Shown: positions 35,539 to 43,096 of the stretch, piece after piece
Layout of the letters: each line of letters starts with the position of its first letter
Position numbering within the stretch: position 1 is the first letter of the stretch
Assembly: GCF_018885305.1 (NCBI RefSeq)
Contig: NZ_CP076544.1
Coordinates: forward strand, 1,364,001 to 1,428,000
DNA: 64,000 nucleotides
Direction: 5' to 3'
Origin: Curtobacterium sp. L6-1
GTDB taxonomy: Bacteria > Actinomycetota > Actinomycetes > Actinomycetales > Microbacteriaceae
Made by a program: the position numbers and the translations under genes
The notes under the pieces: model-generated
Database searches by the model: none
The model's input: the letters and a program-made list of their open reading frames with translations, nothing else
What the model was told of the DNA's origin: nothing

Positions 35539-35634
35539 CGCCCCCGGCGCACCGACGGGCCAGCGCCTGGGCGCCCCGGCGCACCGACGGGCCAGCGCCT
35601 GGGCGCCCCGGCGCACCGACGGGCCTGCGCGCTG
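35538..35634. repeat. Three tandem copies of a 32-bp unit after the DUF4870 gene
   Basis: Copies begin at 35538, 35571 and 35603. The first is 33 bases through one extra C, and the third diverges in its last ten. Each unit starts with the left arm GCGCCCCGGCGCACC. Only one matching right arm exists (35634-35647). Confidence 0.9.
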
Positions 35635-35647
35635 GTGCGCCGGGGCG
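35604..35647. terminator. Bidirectional terminator between DUF4870 and hemW
   Basis: Perfect 14-base stem: 35604-35617 (CGCCCCGGCGCACC) with 35634-35647 (GGTGCGCCGGGGCG). The two upstream copies of the left arm could also pair with the same right arm, making larger loops. Confidence 0.7.
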
Positions 35648-35673
35648 GTGACGACTCTGCGCCCGGTCCCGCG

Positions 35674-36897
35674 TCAGTCCTCGTCGAGCAGGTCGCGCAC
35701 GACCGCGTCCGCGAGCAGGCGGCCCGGGAGCGTCAGCTCGAGGGACCCGCCGAGCGCCGCCCGGCCGTCCACGAGACCGCGCGCGATGAGGCCGGCGACC
35801 CGGCCACGGGCCTCCCGGCGGAGCTCGTCGGTGCGGAGCTCGCCGCGCACCCGCGCGGCGAGGAGCACGCGCTCGACGTAGCGCGTCTCGGCGTCGAGGG
35901 TCTCACGCCCCGCGGCCGGCGACTCGTCCTGCAGCACCTTGTTCGCGTACGCGGCGGGGTGCTTCACGTTCCACCACCGCGTCCCCGCCACGGCGGAGTG
36001 CGCTCCGGGGCCGATGCCCCACCAGTCGTGGCCCCTCCAGTACGACAGGTTGTGCTGGCTGGCGTGCTCCGGACCGCGCGCCCAGTTGGAGACCTCGTAC
36101 CAGTCGTAGCCGGCGTCGCCGAGCACCCGGTCCGCCAGCTCGTACATGTCCGCGGCCAGGTCGTCGTCCGGTGCCGGGAGCTCACCGCGCGACACGGCGC
36201 GGCCCATCGCGGTGCCGTCCTCGACGATGAGCGAGTACGCCGACACGTGGTCCGGGGCGCACGCGATCGCGGCGTCGAGCGAGGTGCGCCAGTCGTCGAG
36301 GGACTCCCCCGGCGTCGAGTAGATGAGGTCGAGGCTGACGTCGAGCCCCTGCTGCTTCGCGAGGTCGACGACGACGGGCACCCGCTCGGGGTCGTGCGTC
36401 CGGTCGAGGGTCGCGAGCACGTGCGGGACCGCCGACTGCATGCCGTAGCTCATCCGGGTGAAGCCCGCGCGCTGCAGCGTCGCGATCGACTCGGCGTCGA
36501 CGGAGTCGGGGTTCGCCTCGGTCGTGACCTCGGCTCCGGGCAGGATCCCCCAAGTGTCGTCGATCGCCCGCAGGATCATCGCCAGGTCCGACGCCGGCAG
36601 CATCGTCGGGGTGCCGCCGCCGAAGAACACCGTCGACACCGGACGCCGCGGGACGCCGGAGCGCTCGAGCACCCGGTCCGCGAAGGCGATCTCGCGCAGG
36701 GCGTGGCCGGCGTAGTCGTCACGCCGGACCCCGCGCAGCTCCGACGCCGTGTACGTGTTGAAGTCGCAGTACCCGCAGCGCACCCGGCAGAACGGGACGT
36801 GCACGTAGACACCGAACGGGACGTCGCCCGCTCCGGGACCCGGATCGACGAGCCCGTCCGCGGGAGCGGGATCGGCGATCGGCAGAGCACTCGGCAT
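35674..36897 (-). CDS. hemW: Radical SAM heme chaperone HemW
   Basis: A 407-residue radical SAM protein, formerly annotated as an oxygen-independent coproporphyrinogen oxidase; it inserts heme into respiratory enzymes. The cluster motif is HVPFCRVRCGYCDFNTY near residue 35 (CxxxCxxC). Further markers are TVFFGGGTPTML, EVTTEANPDSVD and YSFIYSTPGE-like LDLIYSTPGESLDDWR. Start is ATG 36895-36897; an in-frame ATG at 36906 is an alternative. It could serve the cytochrome bd genes of this window, though that is inference. Confidence 0.94.
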   Translation of the reverse strand: MPSALPIADPAPADGLVDPGPGAGDVPFGVYVHVPFCRVRCGYCDFNTYTASELRGVRRDDYAGHALREIAFADRVLERSGVPRRPVSTVFFGGGTPTMLPASDLAMILRAIDDTWGILPGAEVTTEANPDSVDAESIATLQRAGFTRMSYGMQSAVPHVLATLDRTHDPERVPVVVDLAKQQGLDVSLDLIYSTPGESLDDWRTSLDAAIACAPDHVSAYSLIVEDGTAMGRAVSRGELPAPDDDLAADMYELADRVLGDAGYDWYEVSNWARGPEHASQHNLSYWRGHDWWGIGPGAHSAVAGTRWWNVKHPAAYANKVLQDESPAAGRETLDAETRYVERVLLAARVRGELRTDELRREARGRVAGLIARGLVDGRAALGGSLELTLPGRLLADAVVRDLLDED

Positions 36898-36926
36898 GGA
36901 GTCCATTGTCCGTCATCATGGACGGC

Positions 36927-37619
36927 ATGGAGCACCACCAGGTCAGCACCACGGTCCTCTGGGACATCGACGGGACCCTCGTGCGCAACGCCGCGTCACC
37001 GGGCAACCTCTACCACCTGGCCCTCGAGCGGGCGATGGGCCGCGACCTGCCCCTGCTCGTCGGCCACCAGCACGGCCGTACCGACGCCGGCATCATCGTC
37101 GAGCACGTGCGCGCCCACCGGCTCGACGACGGCCTCGTCCCGACGGTCAGTGGTCACCTCCGCGACCTGTCCGACGAGCGGTACCGCTCCGGGGACCGCC
37201 GGACGCCGGCGCCCGGCGCGATCGAGCTCGTGCGGCACTTCGCGTCGCTCGGTTGGCGGAACGGCCTGCTCACCGGCAACTCCGCGCACCGCGCCCGCAT
37301 CAAGCTGTCCGGCGCGGGCTTCGACGTCGACGCCTTCGACTGGGAGCACTCGTACTTCGGCGACGAGGAGGTGGAACGGTCCGGCGTCACCGCCCGCGCC
37401 GCCGCCGCGCTCTCCGGCAGCCGCGCCGTCATCGTCGGCGACACACCCCGTGACGGCGAGGCCGCGGACGCCGTGGGGATCCCGTTCCTCGCGGTGGCGA
37501 CGGGGGTCTACGACGTGGACGCCTTGCGCGCCACGAGTGCGGTCGCGGTCGCGCGGGACTGCGTCGAGGACGCCCGGCTCATCGAGGACGCGATCGCTGC
37601 GCTCGAGCCGCTCGGCTGA
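36927..37619 (+). CDS. HAD-family hydrolase (phosphatase-like)
   Basis: A 230-residue haloacid dehalogenase-like protein. Motif I is LWDIDGTLVRN at residues 12-22, motif II is GLLTGNSA, and motif IV is VIVGDTPRDGEAADAVG. A small helical cap lies after motif I. Substrate is not predictable. An in-frame ATG at 36918 would add three residues. It is divergent from hemW with starts about 30 bases apart. Confidence 0.9.
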   Translation: MEHHQVSTTVLWDIDGTLVRNAASPGNLYHLALERAMGRDLPLLVGHQHGRTDAGIIVEHVRAHRLDDGLVPTVSGHLRDLSDERYRSGDRRTPAPGAIELVRHFASLGWRNGLLTGNSAHRARIKLSGAGFDVDAFDWEHSYFGDEEVERSGVTARAAAALSGSRAVIVGDTPRDGEAADAVGIPFLAVATGVYDVDALRATSAVAVARDCVEDARLIEDAIAALEPLG

Positions 37620-37642
37620 GACGCGGGACGACCGGGTCACGC

Positions 37643-37674
37643 GGGGCGTGCCTCCAGGCCGGGAGGCACGCCCC
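37643..37674. terminator. Bidirectional terminator between the HAD and DUF1990 genes
   Basis: Perfect 13-base arms, 37643-37655 (GGGGCGTGCCTCC) and 37662-37674 (GGAGGCACGCCCC), 6-base loop, centred between convergent genes. Confidence 0.8.
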
Positions 37675-37716
37675 GGTCGCGCGGTCACCGTCACCCGACC
37701 GGTCGGTGCGGCCGCG

Positions 37717-38361
37717 TCAGTCGCCGCGGAGCGCGGCCAGGTACTTCTCGGCCATCACACGCTGCTGGCGACGCAGCAGCGGCGCGACGAACCGCCACTT
37801 CCGGCTCGCCGGCTGCGAGAACTGGCGGACCTGCAACCAGACCGACCCGTCCGGCGTGCGCTCGACGACGAAGGACTCCTCGCCCGACAGCGGGTGTCCC
37901 TCGAGCGTGCCGTACGCGAAGCCCTTGCGGTCGCGCTCGTCGATGATCGCGACGACGCGCACCGGCGCCTGCACGGTCTGCCCGAACGCGTGCATCGTCA
38001 GCGTCGCCGTCGTGCCCGCGGTCAGCAACGGCGTGCCGTCCGGCGTGGTCCGTTCGACCCGCGGGGTGCCGATCGACGCGGGGACGACCGGGACGCCGTT
38101 CTCGTCGAAGGTGACCGGGTTGTACCGGACCTCGTCGTCCTCCGGGGTGTCCTCGACGTGCACGCCCATGCCGCTGCGCTCCTGGATCTGCCAGGTCAGG
38201 GCCTGCATGACCGCGGTCTCGAAGCGCTGGTCGCCGTGGCCGATCCGGGCGCGGGACTCCGCCGGCGTGAAGCCCTCCGGCGGGTAGGTCATGAGGTCCG
38301 ACGCCTGGGTCGCACCGACGGCGCCGTAGGTCAGGGCGGTCCGGTGCTGCCCGCGGCTCAC
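37717..38361 (-). CDS. DUF1990 family protein
   Basis: A 214-residue protein of the DUF1990 (YndJ/UPF0548-like) family. It is recognised by [10 protein letters not shown] near the N-terminus, [20 protein letters not shown], the central [20 protein letters not shown], and [20 protein letters not shown]. No catalytic residues are established for the family. The start is GTG 38359-38361, overlapping the lepA stop (GTGA), so the two are co-translated. Confidence 0.88.
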   Translation of the reverse strand: MSRGQHRTALTYGAVGATQASDLMTYPPEGFTPAESRARIGHGDQRFETAVMQALTWQIQERSGMGVHVEDTPEDDEVRYNPVTFDENGVPVVPASIGTPRVERTTPDGTPLLTAGTTATLTMHAFGQTVQAPVRVVAIIDERDRKGFAYGTLEGHPLSGEESFVVERTPDGSVWLQVRQFSQPASRKWRFVAPLLRRQQRVMAEKYLAALRGD

Positions 38362-40205
38362 TTCTTCTTCTCTTCGACGTCGCCGGAGAGCGCTGCGATG
38401 AAGGCTTCCTGCGGGACCTCGACCCGACCGATGGTCTTCATGCGCTTCTTGCCTTCCTTCTGCTTCTCGAGCAGCTTGCGCTTGCGGGTGATGTCACCGC
38501 CGTAGCACTTCGCCAGGACGTCCTTGCGCATCGCGCGGATGCTCTCGCGGGCGATGATGCGGGCGCCGATCGCGGCCTGGATCGGCACCTCGAACTGCTG
38601 GCGCGGGATGAGCTTGCGCAGGCGCTCGGTCATGAGCGTGCCGTACGCGTACGCCTTCTCGCGGTGCACGATCGCGCTGAACGCGTCCACCTGGTCACCC
38701 TGCAGCAGGATGTCGACCTTCACGAGGTCGGCGGCCTGGTCACCGGTGGGCTCGTAGTCGAGGCTCGCGTAGCCCTGCGTCTTGCTCTTCAGCTGGTCGA
38801 AGAAGTCGAACACGATCTCGCCGAGGGGGATCTCGTAGCGGATCTCGACCCGGTCCTCGCCCAGGTATTCCATGCCGAGCAGGGAGCCACGGCGCTGCTG
38901 GCACAGGTCCATGATCGCGCCGACGTAGTCCTTCGGCGCGAGGATGGCGGCGCGGACCATCGGCTCGCGGACCTCGACGATGCGGCCGGTCGGGAACTCC
39001 GAGGGGTTGGTGACCTCGGTGACGGTGTTGTCCTCGGTCGTGACCTCGTAGACCACGCTCGGCGCGGTCGTGATGAGGTCGAGGTCGAACTCGCGGCGCA
39101 GCCGCTCGGTGATGATCTCGAGGTGCAGCAGCCCGAGGAAGCCGCAGCGGAAGCCGAAGCCGAGCGCGACGGAGGTCTCGGGCTCGTAGACCAGTGCGGC
39201 GTCGGACAGCTTGAGCTTGTCGAGCGCCTCACGCAGCACCGGGTAGTCGCTGCCGTCGATCGGGTACAGGCCCGAGAAGACCATCGGCTTCGGGTCGGTG
39301 TAGCCGGACAGAGCCTCGGTCGCCGGACGCTGCGCGCTCGTGACCGTGTCGCCGACCTTCGACTGCCGCACGTCCTTCACGCCGGTGATGAGGTATCCGA
39401 CCTCGCCCACGGACAGCCCCTTCGTCGGGGTCGGCTCGGGGCTCGACACCCCGATCTCGAGGATCTCGTGCGTCGACTTGGTCGACATCATCTGGACCTT
39501 CTCGCGCGGCTTGATTGACCCGTCGATCATGCGCACGTAGGTCACGACACCGCGGTAGCTGTCGTACACCGAGTCGAAGATCATCGCGCGGGGCGCGGCG
39601 TCGACGGTCCCGACGGGTGCCGGCACGGTCCGGACGACGCGGTCGAGCAGCTCGGCCACGCCCTCGCCCGTCTTGCCGGAGACGCGCAGGACGTCCTCGG
39701 GCTTGCCGCCGATGAGCTGCGCGAGCTCGGCGGCGTACTTCTCGGGCTCGGCGGCCGGCAGGTCGATCTTGTTGAGCACCGGGATGATCTCGAGGTCGTT
39801 CTCGAGCGCCAGGTACAGGTTGGCGAGCGTCTGGGCCTCGATGCCCTGCGCCGCGTCCACCAGCAGGATCGCACCCTCGCACGCCGCGAGGGACCGCGAG
39901 ACCTCGTACGAGAAGTCGACGTGCCCCGGCGTGTCGATCATGTTCAGCGCGAAGGTCTCGCCGTCGAGCTCCCACGGCATGCGGACGGCCTGCGACTTGA
40001 TCGTGATGCCGCGCTCGCGCTCGATGTCCATGCGGTCGAGGTACTGCGCACGCATCGCCCGGTCCTCGACGATGCCGGTGATCGACAGCATGCGGTCGGC
40101 CAGCGTGGACTTGCCGTGGTCGATGTGCGCGATGATGCAGAAGTTGCGGATCGCGGCGGCCGGCGTCGAGGCGGGCTCGAGCGGCGCAGATGCTTGTGGG
40201 CTCAC
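38358..40205 (-). CDS. lepA: Elongation factor 4 (LepA)
   Basis: A 615-residue translational GTPase that acts on ribosomes during initiation or back-translocation. G motifs are [29 protein letters not shown] and [15 protein letters not shown]-like domains II, III and V follow, with the LepA-specific C-terminal domain ([20 protein letters not shown]). Start is GTG 40203-40205, with GAGGA just upstream. An N-terminal extension of about 15 Ala/Pro/Ser residues precedes the G domain. Confidence 0.98.
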   Translation of the reverse strand: MSPQASAPLEPASTPAAAIRNFCIIAHIDHGKSTLADRMLSITGIVEDRAMRAQYLDRMDIERERGITIKSQAVRMPWELDGETFALNMIDTPGHVDFSYEVSRSLAACEGAILLVDAAQGIEAQTLANLYLALENDLEIIPVLNKIDLPAAEPEKYAAELAQLIGGKPEDVLRVSGKTGEGVAELLDRVVRTVPAPVGTVDAAPRAMIFDSVYDSYRGVVTYVRMIDGSIKPREKVQMMSTKSTHEILEIGVSSPEPTPTKGLSVGEVGYLITGVKDVRQSKVGDTVTSAQRPATEALSGYTDPKPMVFSGLYPIDGSDYPVLREALDKLKLSDAALVYEPETSVALGFGFRCGFLGLLHLEIITERLRREFDLDLITTAPSVVYEVTTEDNTVTEVTNPSEFPTGRIVEVREPMVRAAILAPKDYVGAIMDLCQQRRGSLLGMEYLGEDRVEIRYEIPLGEIVFDFFDQLKSKTQGYASLDYEPTGDQAADLVKVDILLQGDQVDAFSAIVHREKAYAYGTLMTERLRKLIPRQQFEVPIQAAIGARIIARESIRAMRKDVLAKCYGGDITRKRKLLEKQKEGKKRMKTIGRVEVPQEAFIAALSGDVEEKKK

Positions 40206-40248
40206 GGTTCCTCGGGGTGGGTCGGACGGTCCGACGATTGTCCCATGC

Positions 40249-41415
40249 TCAGGCGTCGGTGGCGTGCGTCCCGAGCGTCGGGACGGGCAGCGCGCCGAGT
40301 CCGCGACGCAGGTCCTCGGCCGACGCGGCCAGGCACACCCGGATCCAGCCCTCGCCGGTCCGTCCGAACGCGCTGCCCGGTGCGACCGCCACCCGCTCCT
40401 GCTGCAGGAACGCGAGCGCCCACTCGGCGACGTCGCCCCGGGTGGCGTGCGAGACGTCGATCCACAGGTAGAAGGCGCCCTGCGGGTCGTTGTACCGGAT
40501 GCCCGCGGCGTCGAGGACCCCGGTCGCGACCTCGAGGTTCTCGCGGTAGTGCTCGCGGGCGTCCTGCACGGGCGAGTGGTCCCCGACGATGGCCGCCAGG
40601 GCCGCCCACTGGTCGGGCTCCGCGACGCAGCTGATGATCGACTCCTGCACGGTGCGCATCGTCGGGCCCATGCCCTTCGGCGTCACGAGGTACCCCACCC
40701 GCACCCCGGTCATCGCGTAGGTCTTGCTCAGCGAGAAGGCGGAGAACACCCGGTCGTCGTCGTCGAGGGACGCCAGGCTGACGTGCCGCGTGCCGTAGGT
40801 GAAGTACTCGTAGACCTCGTCGCTGATCACCCAGAGGTCGTGCCGCTTCGCCAGCGCCAGCAGATCCCGCAGCGTCTGCTCGCCGAACACCGTGCCGAGC
40901 GGGTTGGACGGGGAGTTGACGACGATGGCGCGCGTGCGGTCGGTGATCCGCGCCTCCAGGGCCGCCAGGTCGGGCGCGAACCCGTGCGACGGCGACAGCT
41001 GGTACGGCACCGGGTCCGCGCCGATGATGTGGGCGTTCATCGTGAAGGTCGTGTAGCCGGGGTCCGGCACGAGCACCTCGTCGCCCGGCGAGAGCACGAG
41101 CGTCATCGCGGTGAACAGCGCCTGCGTCGCACCGACCGTGACCCACACCTGCTCGAGGTCGACGTCCATCCGGTTCTCGCGGTGCAGCTTGTCCTGGATC
41201 GCCTGCCGGAGCTGCGGGATGCCGCCGTTCGGACCGTAGTCGGTGCGGTCCTCCGCCCACGCACGACGAGCGGCGTCGCCGATGTGCTTCGCGACGGGGA
41301 CGTCCGGCTCACCGATGACGAGCATCGTCACGTCGTCGAGGAGGGCCGCCTGCTCGAACACCCGGCGGATGCCCGAGGGCGGGACGGTGTCGATGCGGGG
41401 CGCGAGGGACGGCAT
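40249..41415 (-). CDS. Pyridoxal phosphate-dependent aminotransferase (class I/II)
   Basis: A 388-residue fold-type I enzyme. The cofactor lysine is in [18 protein letters not shown] near residue 235, with [16 protein letters not shown] and [12 protein letters not shown] contributing PLP contacts and the conserved C-terminal arginine in [10 protein letters not shown]. It resembles aspartate/alanine aminotransferases; the exact amino acid is uncertain. TACGGT (41422-41427) lies six bases before the ATG, so the mRNA looks leaderless. It is transcribed alone. Confidence 0.92.
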   Translation of the reverse strand: MPSLAPRIDTVPPSGIRRVFEQAALLDDVTMLVIGEPDVPVAKHIGDAARRAWAEDRTDYGPNGGIPQLRQAIQDKLHRENRMDVDLEQVWVTVGATQALFTAMTLVLSPGDEVLVPDPGYTTFTMNAHIIGADPVPYQLSPSHGFAPDLAALEARITDRTRAIVVNSPSNPLGTVFGEQTLRDLLALAKRHDLWVISDEVYEYFTYGTRHVSLASLDDDDRVFSAFSLSKTYAMTGVRVGYLVTPKGMGPTMRTVQESIISCVAEPDQWAALAAIVGDHSPVQDAREHYRENLEVATGVLDAAGIRYNDPQGAFYLWIDVSHATRGDVAEWALAFLQQERVAVAPGSAFGRTGEGWIRVCLAASAEDLRRGLGALPVPTLGTHATDA

Positions 41416-41478
41416 GCCGCCACCGTATCCGCTCCGGTTCCCGCGCCGACCTCCGCGCCACGCGCACCGTGTCGGGCT

Positions 41479-41507
41479 TTGGTCGGGACGGGTCGGCCTG
41501 GTAACGT
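41479..41507 (+). promoter_or_regulatory. rpsT promoter
   Basis: TTGGTC at 41479-41484 and TAACGT at 41502-41507 are separated by 17 bases, a good sigma-70 type promoter. The transcript would have a leader of about 105 bases before rpsT, long enough for autoregulation by S20, although no known structure was recognised in it. Confidence 0.65.
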
Positions 41508-41618
41508 TTGTCGCTGGCTTACGCGTTCCGTCGCCCACGGGTGGAACGCGATGCGACGAAGGGCCCCTCTACCCGGGATCGCAACCACCCGTCCGAGACG
41601 AAACCAGGAGCAACACGC

Positions 41619-41879
41619 ATGGCGAACATCAAGTCGCAGCTCAAGCGCATCAAGACCAACCAGAAGGCCACCGACCGCAACAAGGCGTACAAGTCGGAGC
41701 TGAAGACCTACATCCGTCACACGAACGAGGCCATCGCCTCGGGTGACAAGGACAAGGCCGTCGCCGCCCTGTCGCTCGCTTCGAAGAAGCTCGACAAGGC
41801 CGTCAGCAAGGGTGTCATCCACAAGAACCAGGCCGCGAACCGCAAGTCGGCCATCGCGAAGAAGGTCTCCGCGCTCTGA
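41619..41879 (+). CDS. rpsT: 30S ribosomal protein S20
   Basis: An 86-residue, strongly basic primary rRNA-binding protein. It starts [17 protein letters not shown] and continues with the typical long-helix pattern ([33 protein letters not shown]). AGGAG lies eight bases upstream of the ATG. Unlike most genes here it has a clear leader, a -35/-10 promoter and its own terminator. Confidence 0.98.
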   Translation: MANIKSQLKRIKTNQKATDRNKAYKSELKTYIRHTNEAIASGDKDKAVAALSLASKKLDKAVSKGVIHKNQAANRKSAIAKKVSAL

Positions 41880-41899
41880 TCTGAGGCGCTGATCGTCTC

Positions 41900-41930
41900 G
41901 AAGGCCCCGCACCGTTGGTGCGGGGCCTTC
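41900..41930 (+). terminator. Intrinsic terminator of rpsT
   Basis: Perfect 14-base arms, 41900-41913 (GAAGGCCCCGCACC) and 41917-41930 (GGTGCGGGGCCTTC), 3-base loop, followed by the T-containing GTCGTTG. Confidence 0.9.
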
Positions 41931-41940
41931 GTCGTTGACG

Positions 41941-42076
41941 GGGCCGTGGTCGTCGAGGCCTGCGTCGTCGGTGGGATGCTCGTCGTCGGTGGGTGCTCCT
42001 CGTCGGCGGGGGTCTGCGTCGTCGGCGGGGCGACGGGCGGTGCGGCCCGCGTCACGGCCGGGAGGCGCGGCTCGCC
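41941..42076. repeat. GTCGTCGG-type imperfect repeats between rpsT and holA
   Basis: The gap has about four imperfect copies of CGTCGTCGGTGGG with a period near 21-24 bases, then a small GAGGCG/CGCCTC hairpin containing the GGGAGGC core beside the holA stop. No gene is supported. Confidence 0.5.
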
Positions 42077-43096
42077 TCAGCGGTCCTCGCCGCGTCGGGC
42101 GATGGTGCGGACCATCACCTCGAGGGCGAAGTGCGCGTCCCGCGAGCCGCCCTTCACCGCGGCGTCGGCGGCCGCGATGCTCGTGATCGCGTTCGCCAGC
42201 CCCGCCTCGCTCCACCCTGCGACGTCACGCTGTGCACGCTGCACCTGCCACGGAGCCATGCCGAGCGAGGACGCAGCTTGCCCGCTCGATCCGCGGAAAG
42301 AGCTGACCTTCGCCATCGTGCGGAGCTTGCTCGCGAAGGCCGCCACGATCGGCACCGGCGCCTCCCCCGTGGAAAGTGCGTGACGGAGTTCGACGATCGC
42401 GGGGGCGGACCGGCCGGCGAGGGCGATGTCCGCGACCTTGAACGCGTTCGTCTCGACCCGGCCGCCGTAGTACTTGTCGACGGTGCGGTCGGTGATCTCG
42501 GCGGCCTCGTCGGCCAGGAGCTGACGACAGGCGGCAGCGAGTTCGGCGAGGTCGTCGGCGAAGGCAGCGACGAGGGTCCGCACGGCCGACGGAGCGATCT
42601 TCCGCCGGGCGGCCCGGAACTCGGCGTTGACGAAGTCGATGCGGTCGGTGTCGCGCTTGATCTCGTCGCACTGCACCTCGATGCCGCCGCCGACGCCGCT
42701 GCGGATGGTGTCCAGGAGCTTCTTGCCTCGGACGCCCCCGCCGTGCCGGAGCACCAGGGTGACGTCGTCGGCGGGCGCCTGCAGGTAGGAGATGCTCTCG
42801 GTGATGAAGGCGTCGGTGCACTTCTCGACGTTCGTGACCCGGACCAGGCGTGGCTCGCCGAACAGGGACGGGCTGGCCAGGGTCGCCAGCAGCCCGGGCG
42901 CGTACTGGTCCGCCTCGAGGTCGTGCACCTCGAGCGCGGGGTCCTCGCCGACGAGCAGGTCGCGGAGCATGCCGATGGACCGCTCGGCGAGGAAGGTCTC
43001 GGCCCCGGTGACCAGGACGACCGGCGCAGGCCGGATCGCCGACCAGGGGATCTGGTCGATCTTCGCTGCGGCGCGCGCGGGCTTCTTGGCGGGCAT
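42077..43096 (-). CDS. holA: DNA polymerase III subunit delta
   Basis: A 339-residue clamp-loader subunit that opens the sliding clamp. Recognisable segments are PAPVVLVTGAETFLAERSIG near the N-terminus, ASPSLFGEPRLVRVTNVEKC, LAAACRQLLADEAAEITDRT and a helical C-terminus (ALSTGEAPVPIVAAFASKLR). AAGGA lies seven bases before the ATG at 43094-43096. It lies downstream of comEC, the usual order, but here the comEC frame has no stop before it. Confidence 0.95.
   Translation of the reverse strand: MPAKKPARAAAKIDQIPWSAIRPAPVVLVTGAETFLAERSIGMLRDLLVGEDPALEVHDLEADQYAPGLLATLASPSLFGEPRLVRVTNVEKCTDAFITESISYLQAPADDVTLVLRHGGGVRGKKLLDTIRSGVGGGIEVQCDEIKRDTDRIDFVNAEFRAARRKIAPSAVRTLVAAFADDLAELAAACRQLLADEAAEITDRTVDKYYGGRVETNAFKVADIALAGRSAPAIVELRHALSTGEAPVPIVAAFASKLRTMAKVSSFRGSSGQAASSLGMAPWQVQRAQRDVAGWSEAGLANAITSIAAADAAVKGGSRDAHFALEVMVRTIARRGEDR

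Noticed and set aside
40221..40235. Hairpin GTCGGAC-G-GTCCGAC between the aminotransferase and lepA
   Set aside because: Only seven base pairs with a one-base loop and no U tract; too weak to call a terminator with confidence.
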